DNA of 64,000 nt, taken from Cryptomeria japonica. Lineage: Eukaryota > Streptophyta > Pinopsida > Cupressales > Cupressaceae. The position numbers and the translations under genes were made by a program. Below, in pieces: positions 33,443-45,266 of the stretch. The DNA lies in the NCBI RefSeq assembly GCF_030272615.1, contig NC_081409.1:872952626-873016625 (forward strand), given 5' to 3'. Under the pieces are notes generated by a model, which saw only the letters and a program-made list of their open reading frames with translations, was not told the origin of the DNA and made no database searches. Each line of letters opens with the position of its first letter. Within the stretch, counting starts at the first letter, position 1.

Positions 33443-34267
33443 GCCCTACAACTGATCAAATAAATTTGATCAAACTGGTTTATGGGGAAAGATAGTGTCG
33501 ATATGAACTAATCAGCATACGTTATCCATAGTTTTCACCATGAATATAGTTGTTTATAGTGGTTAGACACGTGGCTTGGGATACCATTACATGGACAGGA
33601 TTAACACTACCAGTAGGAGTGATTAGTGGGTTCCTTTGTCCGGATAGGGCGACGCCAGGGGTGGTTGCAGAGGACACAGGGGCCAAGAGAGATGATCTTG
33701 GGGCGAGTCCTTCCAGGGCTCAGACGTCATCGAGGCCAGGCGGCTCCGAGTTTATTTACATTTTGGCATGCCCGGTGGGACATGGATTTTTATTAGATAT
33801 GTGTTTTTTGCAGATTTTTCTAACCATATATTGCTGTTTTGTAAAACAATTTGGAGAATAACCTTGTGCAGCTAGGGTTTTGGACACAAAATCAAGATCT
33901 TGGAGAGATTCGATCATATCTCACAAACGGCTTGGAAATGTTGCACCAAATTTTTTTTGCAGGTTGAAGGCAGTATCAAGAGCTCTCAAAGAAAAATTCA
34001 GATCTATTGGAGCATAAAAGGAGAATAAATTTTATTTAGAAGATTTGTGTAGGAGAAACCTTAAAGCCCCTTTTAGGCTAGAGGCTCAAGGAAAAATTAA
34101 ATAGAAAAATCCCTATGGTTAACCTACCTTGGACCAGTTCAAAACCCCAAAGCCAACTCCTATTCCTATAAGGTCTAAATTCATATCGAAGATTGGTAGG
34201 GTTTTATGCTCCATAATTGGCAATAAAAGCATAAGTTATGACAATGCACAAAGACTACAAGACAATT
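33443..34267 (+). mobile_element. Insertion or rearrangement inside the right LTR
   Basis: Contains a second PMD piece (33552-33760: VRHVAWDTITWTGL, VGVISGFLCPDRATPG), homologous to 31355-31550, with arginine codons still present where the internal copy has TGA. It also contains 34016-34241, which recurs at 36104-36322. It therefore seems to be a composite fragment from a related element, not LTR sequence. Confidence 0.7.
34016..34241. repeat. Dispersed ~225-bp repeat, copy 1
   Basis: AGGAGAATAAATTTTATTTA...CCTTAAAGCCCCTTTTAGGC...CCATAATTGG.AATAAAAGCATAAGTTATGA. A near-identical copy lies at 36104-36322 in the same orientation, lacking about 7 bp after TTGGACCA. Confidence 0.92.
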
Positions 34268-34359
34268 TATTTAATTAATAGAACAATTAGGCTAAAATAA
34301 TTAAATAAATAAAGATATTTATTTAATTAGACTGGACAATTTTAGGTGTCTACAATTAT

Positions 34360-36103
34360 AATTAATTCTATGTGTAATGTTGCAAAAGTGACCCTGCAAA
34401 GGGAAGAATTATGTTCCCTTGAGAGCCAATTTCACAACATACATTCAAATATCTCCAACCAGTGAAACTTGTGAAGATATCTAATTGGAGAAATGGTAAG
34501 AGCGGACACATAGAGTATTCATTCTAAGTCTAAGCATGCTGGTAAAGGATTTTAGTATGGGGCACAGACATCTATGTGGTGCACTGTAGTCTTGTATGAA
34601 CCACAAATAGAAAAGACTATGAAACACAAAAAGTTGACTCTATGATCTTTAGATAAACCAAAAAACCAAGTAGTTAGAAACGTGATAACGAATAGTTCAA
34701 ATAATAAATTCAAATAGAAATGAAAATGAAAGAAAGAAATAAAACAAAAGCAAACTCCTGTGCATTCCAATGCCCTTAACAAACCTCCACACATGAAGAA
34801 GAGGAAAAATGTTAGGGGTTGTGTTTAGAGGCCTGCCTTGGTCAAACCCCCATTTTTGTGTTTCCACCTCCACGAGCAACCCAGATAGATAGATAGATCA
34901 AAATATAAATAGCTAGAATAATAAGATTATCAAATAGATAGGGGATGTAATAAATCCCAAGATGCTCAAAGACAAGAGAATTGCAAAATATTATTATGAG
35001 AGCTTGCGAGTATTGTAGAAAACTAGAGACTATTGTAGCAAGTGAGAGGGAGTCAAGAGATTGATTGAAGAACCCAAAAGAGAGAGAGCTTGAATGGAGA
35101 CAAAAGGTGGATTGAAAATGAGAGAATAAGAGGAAAATAAGAGGCTAGAGAGCCATTTAGGAGATTATGAGTGGTTTCCACTGACCAAGATAGATGACAA
35201 GTGGCAAAATGCGCATAACCGACATTTGAATGTTAAGATGTCATAGGATGAATGTGTGGCATGTGAATGTCAGTGCAAAAAGCTAGTGTCCAAATAAATC
35301 ATGCTTAAAAATGACAAGTGGCAAGAGAAACACACAGCTAACATGAAACAAAAGCTGAAGGATAGATGTTGAAAAGGTGTCCTCAGCATCATGAGAGGAA
35401 AAAGGCTAATGCAAGGGCTGAAATGAGCCTACCCAAATGCTACGGGAATGGACACTAAAGTGGTTACAAAAATGTAGGTGGAATTACAAAGGGGTGTGCA
35501 ATTTTTGACTCTACACTATATATTTCAACCTTATTACTAAGAAAGTTGTCCCCATGTTTCTTATATTATAATGCATGTCTTTGTTTCCTTCTCCCTTCCT
35601 ATAGCTCTACATTTTATTCCCTTTATTAGTTACTAGATGTATGTATTCATGTATTTCTATTTATTCTCAAGTTATAATGATTGTTGGCCCATTACTACAT
35701 TACAACTCTTTGTAGTGTTTATAGAACATTTAGACTATGTAATCAATTTCATGAGAAAACATGTCTTTCCCATCCCAATCACTTAGCTTAGACTAATTTT
35801 TGACACCTTTTCAAAAAGATTTTTGGATAAATATTTTTCTCATTTAGTGTGTCCATTCATGAGACCACATATTCCATACATTTGTATTATAAATCCATTA
35901 TTGCTTTTCTTGCAAAAATAATACTATTAAAATTCTCCAAGGTGTGGTGTACTAGAAAATACTTATCATCTTCCTTAATAAAAAATATCACACCTCATTA
36001 CCTACATTCCCAACTTATAAGCCAAATTTTAATCTATAGCCTTCAGAGGAAGATATCCCTACCCTACTTGATTTTCATATCCATTGTCTCTTAGAGAAGA
36101 ACA
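34360..36103. other. No recognisable gene
   Basis: AT-rich DNA containing a (GATA)-type run at about 34886 and GA-rich stretches. GTGGCAAAATGCGCATAACC-like text (about 35201) may be an old LTR, but no paired copy is in the window. Confidence 0.5.
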
Positions 36104-36322
36104 CAAAAGGAGAATAAATTTTATTTAGAAGATTTGTGTAGGAGAAACCTTAAAGCCCCTTTTAGGCTAGAGGCTCAAGGAAAAATTAAATAGAAAAATC
36201 CCTATGGTTAACCTACCTTGGACCAATTCCAAAGCCAACTCCTATTCCTACAAGGTCTAAATTCATATCAAAGATTGGAAGGGTTTTATGCTCCATAATT
36301 GGCCATAAAAGCATAAGTTATG
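36104..36322. repeat. Dispersed ~225-bp repeat, copy 2
   Basis: Copy of 34016-34241 in direct orientation. The sequence from 36323 to 37842 is AT-rich and holds nothing I can name. Confidence 0.92.
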
Positions 36323-37847
36323 ATATGGCCTCTCCTTTTATTTTATAGATTAATAAGAACATTGAATAGTAGTGTTGGTTAGTTGGTGTTTCAAACACTT
36401 GCATTTTTAATTTATGTTCAAAGATAATTTTTGTACATTTTGTTATTAAATGTTGTATGAATGAGTTGGCATGGATTTGGCCCAACGATCTTTATCCAAA
36501 TGTGGGCATTAGAAAATATTATCAAAAGAATGACATTATAGTTTGATTGGCTGAAGTAATGTAAAAAGTAAATAAAAAGAAAATTTTAAAACGTTGTTTT
36601 CTGCACCACATGATTAAATAATTACATGGAGGATATTATGACTATTGTAATCCCAAAGGTATGTCATAGCCTAGTAGTTATATAAGTGCACTATTGTTTG
36701 TAAAGGAAATCTCGAAACCTTAAGATTATACCACGAGTCAAATCTAGATGAGGTAAGATTTTGTCAAGCTAACAAATTCAATGCATATGTATACAATGTG
36801 CATGTGAATTAGCATAGATTTTGAGATGAAATGATAAAGTGGAGGATTAAAGAGCTAACACAATGCGAAAGAAAGTGATTGCATTATATGAGAATATGAT
36901 TGTGTGATACATTTGGTTGAGCTTTAACTTAATGATTTGCAGAAGAGTAAAGAGGATAGCAACACATGTAGAGGACCTCAAATGTTATCTTGACAATTAA
37001 TTATTGTGAAATGTAGACAATACTAAATTTAATTGGTCTAAGAGAACCAATGACCATTAAGACCTAAAAGTAAAGGGGAAAGGAGTATATCAAAGCATAG
37101 ATAAGCATTATGGTTCAAATTTTCTCTATCAATGTTTTCCATACTTAGATAACACCATGTGAATTCTTGTGTAAGTATCATAGACACGTTGATGTTCTGG
37201 ATAGGATCATAGATATTCAATGTAGGATTGGTATTCCATAAACAATCACACATTATGAAGGTCGTCTTCAATAATGGTATTCTATTAGAGATGTTGAGTT
37301 ACTCAAGATTTAGTCTTGTCATCCTTCAAATTTGGAATTCAAACTCAAATTTTAAATTTTAGGGTTTTATAATACTATTACGTGAAATATATTCATATCA
37401 AAGGGCATAAAACCTTAATCTTTTTTATATTGATAAATGGTAATTAAATGAAACTGTTAATTTTTTTTTTACATTAGATCATGGTAGTAAGCCACCAAGA
37501 TTTATTTATTTTTACATCAAATCATTGTAGTAAGCTACCAGGACCCATAAACAAGCTCCGACAACATAAAACACAAAGCATAGTAACATATTGCCACATC
37601 TTGTATCCAAAACTAGGATATCCCTATAATGACTCTTGTAGAATTTATAAGCTATACACCATACCATTGCAATCCCCTATATCAAGCCACATGAAATTTA
37701 CCCATAATCTCCCTAAACGAAATACAAAAAAAGAGCACAACAAATCCCTAGACTACTAAGGGTTCACACCCTATTTTCTACGAGAGTGAAGTTGTATATT
37801 GAAAATTGCCTCACTTCTCTTCCTTCTCCTTTGCACAACTATCTAAT

Positions 37848-39107
37848 TGTTAGAAACAATCAAGAAGGAAGACTAAGAGGAGGGAGAGGGAGGGGGTGAA
37901 CCAGTCTTCACTGGATCAAAGCAAATTAAATTTTAGATAAGAAAATTAACAATAGAACACACAATGCCAAGATTTTTGACGTGGAAAACCTAGTTAAGGG
38001 ATAAACCATGGTGGGAACCTACCCACTGTAAAATGATACTCTGCAGTAGTATATAAAAATATAACAATGGGGAATGCACATGCATTCAATCACACTACCT
38101 AGAGCTCACTACCCAAAAGATATATGTCTGAAAGGATACAACCCTCGGGGAAGTCTCACTAACTTACGATACGATTCAGACTATAATCTAGAAGAAATTA
38201 ACTGCAATGATAGCATCTACAATTGCCTCATGACAGTTCCAATTAAGCACAATTGTCTGCCCTGCAGCACTAATCCCACCTCAACACTACACTGAATGAT
38301 AATTCTCTTGTTCGCACAATCACCTCTCTCTGATAATGCAGACACAATACTGATACCTAAATTACATAAGTATCTCACCTCTAAATACAAATCATCAACC
38401 TTGATAACAAGGTCGGCTAAACCCTCAACCCTTAGCTCATAATTATAAAAATTATATTACACGATCCAAAGATCGATCACCAGACCAATATCATGGTTTA
38501 CATTACATAACATGGACCTAATTAAAATTCCCAAATGACCACACCCACCGGAATTCACACCAAGATCAACCGCAACATGCTACACCACCAGAAATAGCGC
38601 ATAACATGAAAATCATCACCGGTTGACATAAATCACCAAAAAATCACACAACAATAAATGTGGATCACCAAAACAAATAGGAAATGACTAGGAAACACCA
38701 ACAAGCACGTTAGAACCATATGGAACAGTTGCACCAACACCACTCTTCAAATCTTCATCGATCAACATCTAGAAATCTCAAGAACACAACCAATCGACAA
38801 TTGTCACGAAGAAAGATAATTTGCGGAGTACCAAATCATGAACCATCAGAAATAAAGATACACAAGATCATCCCAAACAATATCCCAAAGTCTCAGCACA
38901 AGATCTGATCACACCAGAATATACCAGACGAAATATTGGATTTTGCAAAATAGTGATCAGCAAAACCAAACTTCAAAAATGGATCAGAAACACTTTCCAT
39001 ACTCACCGGAATAAATCACAAGAATATGTTGACATCAATGACACAAATATATCCTAGAAGCGGCAATGACAACAACCAAATCCACCAATCTCCCCAACAA
39101 TCCAACA
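37848..39107 (-). repeat. Copia 3' LTR (1260 bp)
   Basis: Begins TGTTAGAAACAATCAAGAAGG and ends CAATCCAACA. It is highly similar to 43346-44630, including GTGAA.CAGT.TTCACTGGATCAAAG and GGTGGGAACCTACCCACTGTAA. It is preceded by CTAAT. Confidence 0.82.
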
Positions 39108-39743
39108 CTAGTTACCTTTTATGGTTCTCTTCTCCTAGTTCAGATTAGCTAAAATTGTGGGCTTTTCTTCTCCTCTAATAGGCAAAATACTAGACCTATC
39201 AACTTTCTTAGTGAACTTCTTGAATGAATCCAAAACATATTTCTCATTATCACTCCCAAAGGGGGAGGGATAATTGTGGGCTTTGCTAGGTGTTGTAACC
39301 TAGTTGGGGCAGATGATTACTGTCCATTCCCAATGGATTTCTTAAGGGACTTGATATCAGACTTTCCTTTCAAACTCAAGTACACCTTCTCCATAGTGTA
39401 ACGATGAGGGGAGACATCATTTCACTAAGTATCTTTGTTGTCATTTCTCTAATTCATTCATTGAGCAACTAAATGGTTTGTGTTGAAGCATCTACGACAT
39501 CCAAAAGGAAGCCCTCAAAGTCTAGAATCTATTTCCAACACCCATTTTTTATAGTGAGAGACATCTTCATAGACTCCATAGAGAAATATTTGGTAATTCC
39601 AACCTCCACTAATATGTGTGCAATAGTAGTGGCTAATAATTTGAAGAACCATCATCAACCCTTAAATTTTTTCTCTAAGAAATTTCTAATTGTTCCAAAA
39701 TATGACCCAAACCAAAACTCTAAGGGAATATTCAAGAATCTAA
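39108..39743. repeat. Duplicated internal flank, copy 1
   Basis: Directly follows the LTR and is ~90% identical by eye to 44631-45266. It carries a plus-strand 105-codon frame (39473-39790) whose counterpart is at 44996-45283; the shared blocks are VEAS.TSKRKPSKSR, YFQHPF.IVR, PTSTN and QPLNFFSKKFLI. I do not recognise the product, and its antisense position relative to the element makes a gene uncertain. 39744-40700 has no recognisable coding sequence. Confidence 0.75.
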
Positions 39744-40709
39744 ACCAAATTGGCATTGTATCAAAGCATTCACTAGCTAGATTGAAATAAGTATGTAAGG
39801 GTTTCACCATAAGAAAATTTTGGTCATTGTCCCATTTATAGTTACAAAGGACAGTGTGGCAATCCCGAGAGCTATAAAAAATTACTACAAAAAACTCTCA
39901 TGCACATGGATAAATTTGTAGATCATATTTAAAATGGGATGTCACATATCTATGATCAATTGATATAGCTCTGCTAGACTCGACCAAAAAACTCTAAACC
40001 TCCCAATTAGCCCATGCTTAGCGAAGTAAGATACATTCTCATTCACTCCCTCAATATGTCCTCCCCCAAATCCACATTTGGGTAATTCTTGGTTCGCAAG
40101 AGTAGTTGGTGAGAATTAAGGAGGTCAAGGTCTAACTAAGGAGGGTAGCCATTCCTACCCCAACCCTTCCCAACACTCCTCCCCAACTATCCTAAGGGTT
40201 TTATCTCACATTTGCCGGCACTCACCACCTTGTATGACGGATTAAGCCTAGCATAAGGGTCATGGAGTGGCCATCACCTAGAATCCTCTACACCATCCCA
40301 TCCCACTATAAAGGTTTTCTAATCAGGCTTTCTACACATCCCCTTACCTAGCTCAAAAATTCACAAGTTTTCATGAGGTTGCCTTGGAGAAAATTCCTCA
40401 TTCCGTCCAATACATAGACCATAAACCCTACCTTCGAAAGAATTTTGTAGCAGTGACATCATGACGATTTGTTACAAATTAACTTATAATATTTCTTATT
40501 TATATTAAATACATATATTTATTTATTATTTTATTTATGATACCTCAATCACAGTTTAATTAGATTTTATGTATGCAATTTTTCCTATTTTAAAATTTTC
40601 CTCAATTCATGATGAGTGCAATAAATATAAAGACAATAAAACTTATAACCTGACATTTTTATGAAAAACAAGTAAAGGTTATAGAAAACAACTAACATTA
40701 ATTCAAAAT

Positions 40710-41337
40710 ACAAACACATCCTCAATTTTTTAAAGATTGTATAAATATACCTACTTAGTTTGAGATATAAATATACCTTTTTCTGTCTATGGAATCTACA
40801 AACCTAAGAAAAACTTCATCTCACCAATCATAGACATCTCAAATTCTTTCTGCATATCACGGACAAACTTCATACTCATATCATCATTACCACCAAAGAT
40901 AATATCATCAACAAAGACTTCAACAATCAAAATGTTATCATTTTCAATTTTAAAGTATAGATTACTATTAGCAGCACCTTTGGTAAATCCCAATTTCAAC
41001 AAATATTTGTCTAATCTAGCATACCAGGCTATAGGAGCTTGTTTCAGTCCATAAAGTGCTTTCTTTAACTTACATACCATGTCTCTGTTATCTGACAGTG
41101 AAAATCCATCGAGTTGCTCAATGTAAACTTCTTCCTCTAGATCACCATTCAAAAATGCAGATTTGACATCCATGTGATATACCTTGAAATTTTTATAAGC
41201 AGCATAAGCAAGTAACAGTCTAACAACTTCAAAAGTTGCAGTGCTAATAGCTTCTCTCTAGTAGACCTTCGAAACATTTCCTTCAATGAACATGGTTCTT
41301 GTAGCATCCAAAACAATATGATTCTTCCTTTCAACAA
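40710..41337 (-). pseudogene. Copia integrase-RT fusion remnant with internal deletion
   Basis: Reading leftwards: the integrase tail (MFIEGNVSKVY*REAISTA) runs straight into RT sequence (LLLAYAAYKNFKVYHMDVKS, GDLEEEVYIEQLDGF, CKLKKALYGLKQAPIAWYARLD, YFKIENDNILIVEVFVDDIIF with the catalytic V-D-D, and GEMKFFLGL). The integrase C-terminus and the RT N-terminus, normally some hundreds of residues, are missing, so a deletion fused the two near 41240. After FLGL the frame has TAG stops (40780-40710) and homology is lost, so RNase H is absent. Confidence 0.87.
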
Positions 41338-41827
41338 TCTTATTCTATTGTGGAGTCCTAGGAGAAGATAGTTGTCTTATGATTCCATGCATTTCACAGA
41401 ATGAATTGAATTCACCGGAACAAATTTATACACCTCTATCAGATCTCAGACACTTCATCTTCGATCCAGACTCAGTTTCAAATTTAGCTTTGAATATCTT
41501 AAATTTCTCAAATGCTTCTAATTTTTCTTTCAAAAAGACAACCCACATCATTTTGGAATAATCATCAATTAGCAACATAAAGTATCTATCATCATACACA
41601 CTTCTAACATTTGTAGGTCCACATAGGTTAGTATGCACAAGATCCATCAATCCATCAAATGTATAATTTTTTCTCTTGAAAGAAATCCTTGTTTTCTTAC
41701 CCAACTGACACTCCTTACATACCGGATTAATAGGTTTCACAATTTTAGGTAGATCTCTAACAACTTGTGTAGAACTAATCTTAATCAATGAATCAAAGTT
41801 TACATGACACGTCCTTCTATGCCACAA
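41338..41827 (-). pseudogene. Copia pre-integrase and integrase core
   Basis: MWHRRTCHVNFDSLIKIS is the pre-integrase zinc region and VCKECQLGKKTRISF supplies its CxxC. The core follows: LMDLVHTNLCGPTNVRS (first D), YFMLLIDDYSKMMWVVFLKE and MKCLRSDRG (second D). The frame then stops near 41426; residues with PRTPQ*NKIVERKN (third acidic residue) continue after it. Confidence 0.88.
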
Positions 41828-42304
41828 CTAACTCTCGTCTATCTTAGCAATCAAACAAATTTTCTCACCAACATTCAAATAAAAAATGTTACCTTCAGTC
41901 TTTATCCCATATGCAATCTCTATATCGGAGACATTCAAGATCTTGCATTTACCATCCTTGAATTGTAGATCATAACCCTTATCAACCATCTGTCCAACAC
42001 TTAAAATATTATGCTTCAAACCTTCAACACACAAGACATCGTCAGTGTTATTCTTACCATCAAAAGACAAAGAACCTCTCCCACAAATTAAACAAGCTTG
42101 CTCATCTGCAAATCTAACTATTCCACCATCATACCTTTCCATGCTTAAGAATTTGCTTTTGTCACTGGTCATATGATGTGAACAACCGCTATCAATCACC
42201 CATACACCCTTTTCTTCTACCTCAATGGGCAAAGCTTTATCCTCAACAGAACATCTTGTGGAATCACCAGGTATAGGTCTATCTTCTTTAATGGCAATAA
42301 ACAC
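41828..42304 (-). pseudogene. Copia protease region
   Basis: 158 open codons containing VWVIDSGCSHHMTSDKSKF, the D-S-G aspartic protease site with the copia-type HHMT extension, then GGIVRFADEQACLICGRGSL and VLCVEGLKHNILSVGQMVDKGY. The active-site triad appears intact. Confidence 0.9.
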
Positions 42305-42379
42305 AACTTCATCTCCTTCTGATTCATCATTTGTAGCATAATAACAGTTCTTCCGGTTCCTAAACTTCTAGTTAGACTT

Positions 42380-43304
42380 CTAAGGCTTATCATACTTTTC
42401 ATGCTTCTCATATCTATCATTCCTATCATACTTATCAAACTTATCATCTCTGTCATACTTAGCCATTCTCTTCAGACATCTAAAAGAAAAATGTCCTATC
42501 TTATTATAAGAAAAAAATTTCAAGGAAAACTTTCCATCATACTTACTGACACCTTTACGCAAACCTCCAAGCAATCAGTGCTTCAAGCTCATCAAGCTCT
42601 TTTTCTTTCTCTTCTATCTCTGTTCTTTCTCTTTCATATCTGGATATCCTGCACTCATCAAGAGCATACTTCTACTTACCGGATACCGATGTTGATGCTC
42701 TAAATGCAGTCTTAGACTTTCCATGTGATTCTCCAAATTCGCTTAGCTAAAATGTAGCAATTTTTCCAACCAACACATCTCTTGTCATTGTAGTTACACT
42801 CTGGATCTCATCAATAGCAGCAACCTTATGTTTATAAGCAAGAGGAAAAGATCTTAACACCTTAGCAAAAATCTCACCTTCCTCAATATTTCCACCGACA
42901 TTCCTAATATCGTCTCCCATCTTCAATGTCTCATACTTTCCTTTCAAGCTCTGAAACTTAGCAACTTTCACTTGGCTATCACCTTCATACAGGATCTCAA
43001 GCTCCTCCTAGATCTCATGTGTCGTCTGAAGTCCCATAATATTTGTCATTTTAGAATCAGTCAGGGAACTAAGCAATGTTTCCTTCACTTTGATGTTATA
43101 TTCTACTTCCTTAACCTCATCAGGAGTGGATGGTCCATTCTGAGGAACAACATAGACATTCTTAGCAATCTTCCAGTAATCTTCTCCAAGACATTTAAAA
43201 TGCACCCCCATCCGGCTCTTCCATATAATATAGTTACTTCCATCAAACCTCAGAATATCCTTCTTGAAAAGAATACCTTGAGTTGTCATCCAGGATCTCC
43301 TCAA
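42380..43304 (-). pseudogene. Copia gag
   Basis: 43304-43008: FDGSNYIIWKSRMGVHFKCL, SSLTDSKMTNIMGLQTTHEI, the copia gag (UBN2-like) start. 42971-42747: FQSLKGKYETLKMGDDIRNV, EGEIFAKVLRSFPLAYKHKV. 42574-42380: zinc knuckle FSYNKIGHFSFRCLKRM, in which the first two cysteines are replaced (S and Y), so RNA binding would be lost. Pieces are joined across single stops. Confidence 0.87.
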
Positions 43305-43330
43305 GCAATTAAGCTTCTACCAGAGGATCT

Positions 43331-43343
43331 AGCTCTGATACCA
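43331..43343 (-). other. Primer-binding site (tRNA-iMet) of the copia element
   Basis: TGGTATCAGAGCT on the minus strand, 2 bp inside the LTR end ...GCTAACA. Perfect match to the usual initiator-methionine primer site. Confidence 0.92.
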
Positions 43344-43345
43344 AT

Positions 43346-44630
43346 TGTTAGCAGCAATCAAGAAGGAAGACTGAAAGAGGAGAGGGGTGAATCAGTATTC
43401 ACTGGATCAAAGAAAATTTAACTTCAAAACATAAACGAATAAACTGCAACAATGAATCAAATAAGCAAATTAACAACACAACACACAACACCAAGATTTT
43501 TGACATGGAAAACCCAGTTAAGGGGAAAACTACAGTGGGAACCTACCCACTGTAAGATGATACTCTGTAGTAGTATCTGAAAATATTACAATGAGGGATG
43601 CACATGCATTCAAACACACTTTCTAGAGCTCACTCCTCAAAAGATATATGTCCGAAAGGCTACAACCTTCAGGGAAGTCTCACTGACTTACAATATGATT
43701 CGGACTACAATCCAGAAGAAATGAGATGTAATGATAACATCTAAAAATGTCAAATGATAGTTCCGGTTAAGCACAATTGTCTTCTCCGCAACACCAATCT
43801 CACCTCAATAGTACACTGAATGATAAGTCTCTTGTTCGCACAATCACTTCTCTCTGATAATGCAAACACAATACCGGCACCTAAATTACATAAGTATCTC
43901 ACCTATAAATACAAATCATCAACATTGATAATAAGGTCAGCTAAACCCTCAACCCTCAACTCATAATAATAAAAATTATATTACATGATACAATGATCGA
44001 TCAACGAACCAATATAATGATTTGGATTACATAACATGGACCTAATTCAAATTCCGAAATGATCACATCCACCGGAAATCACACCAAGATCAACTGCAAC
44101 ATGCTACACCACCAGAAATACCGCATAACATGAAAATCATCACCGATTCACATAAATACCAAAAAATCGCACAATGATTAATGCGAATCACCAAAACAAA
44201 TAGGACACAACTAGGAAACACCATTACGCACGTTAAAACCATCTGGAACAATTGCACCAACACCACTCTTCAAATCTTCATCGATCAACATCTAGAAAGC
44301 TCAAGAACACAACCAATCAGCAACAGTCACGAAGAAAGATGATTTGCGGAGTACCAAATCACAAACCATCAGAAATGAAGATACACAAGATCATCCCAAA
44401 CAATATCCCAAAGTCTAAGCACAAGATTTGATCACACTGAAATATATTGGAGGAAATACCGGATTCTGCAAAATAGTGATCAGCAAAACCAAACTTCAAA
44501 AATGGATCAAAAACTCTTTTCAAACTTGCCGGAATAAATCATAGGAATATGTTGACATCAATGACAACAACATATCCTAGCAGCAGCAATGACAACAAAC
44601 AAATCCAATAATCACCCCAACAATCCAACA
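43346..44630 (-). repeat. Copia 5' LTR (1285 bp)
   Basis: Begins TGTTAGCAGCAATCAAGAAGG and ends CAATCCAACA in plus orientation. Paired with 37848-39107. Confidence 0.85.
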
Positions 44631-45266
44631 CTAATTACCTTTTATGGTTCTCTTCTCCTAGTTCACATTAGCTAAAATTATGGGCTTTTCTTTTCGTCTA
44701 ATAAGCAAAATAATAGAGCTATCAACTTGCTTAGTGAACTTCTTGACTGAAGCCAAAATAAATTTCTCATTATCACTCCCTAAGGGTAAGGGATGACTGT
44801 GGGCTTTGGTGGGTGTTGTAGCCTACTTGGGGCAGACAGTTACTGTCCATTCCCAATGGATTTCTTAATGGACTTAATATCAAATTTTCCTTTCAAACTT
44901 AAGTACACCTTCTCCATAGTGGAACGATGAGGGGAGACATCATTTCACTAAGTAGCTTTGTTGTCATTTCTCCAATTCCTGCATTGAGCAACTAAATGGT
45001 TAGTGTTGAAGCATCTATGACATCTAAAAGGAAGCCCTCAAAGTCTAGAATGTATTTCCAACACCCATTTTTGATAGTGAGAGAGATCTTCATAGACTCC
45101 ATAGAGAGATCTTTGGTAATTCCAACCTCCACTAATACGCGTGCAATAGTAGTTGCGAATAATTTGAAGAACCGTCATCAACCCTTAAATTTTTTCTCTA
45201 AGAAATTTCTAATTGCTCCAAAACACGACCCAAACCAAAACTATGAGGGAATATTCAAGAATCTAA
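44631..45266. repeat. Duplicated internal flank, copy 2
   Basis: Partner of 39108-39743. Similarity stops abruptly at GAATCTAA (45266), followed by TTAATTG. It holds the second copy of the plus-strand frame (44996-45283). Confidence 0.75.

Larger units (their letters stand above)
29136..34354. mobile_element. LTR element carrying a plant-mobile-domain gene
   Basis: A direct repeat (29136-29904 and 32761-34354) is bounded by TGTTTATGG...GGTGTCTACA. The whole is flanked by the 5-bp duplication ATTAT (29131-29135, 34355-34359). On the minus strand a purine tract (29921-29905, AAAGAGGGGCAAAA) precedes TGTAGACACC, suggesting minus-strand polarity, while the PMD sequence inside reads on the plus strand. 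No RT, integrase or gag motif was found, so it is non-autonomous. Confidence 0.85.
32761..34354. repeat. Right LTR of the PMD element, interrupted
   Basis: LTR sequence runs 32761 to about 33442 and resumes at about 34268 to 34354 (TTAATTAATAGAA.AATTAGG ... GGTGTCTACA). About 825 bp of foreign sequence separates the parts, with an AATTAATAGAA(G/C)AATTA copy at each edge. Confidence 0.85.
37848..45266 (-). mobile_element. Damaged Ty1/copia element with repeated LTR-flank units
   Basis: Minus-strand order: LTR (44630-43346), tRNA-iMet primer site, gag, zinc knuckle, protease, integrase, fused RT remnant, unrecognised 3' region, LTR (39107-37848). The integrase-before-RT order marks copia. The 636 bp beyond each LTR (39108-39743 and 44631-45266) are also duplicated, so the right side looks like LTR plus the start of another copy's internal 3' region. 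Confidence 0.85.
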
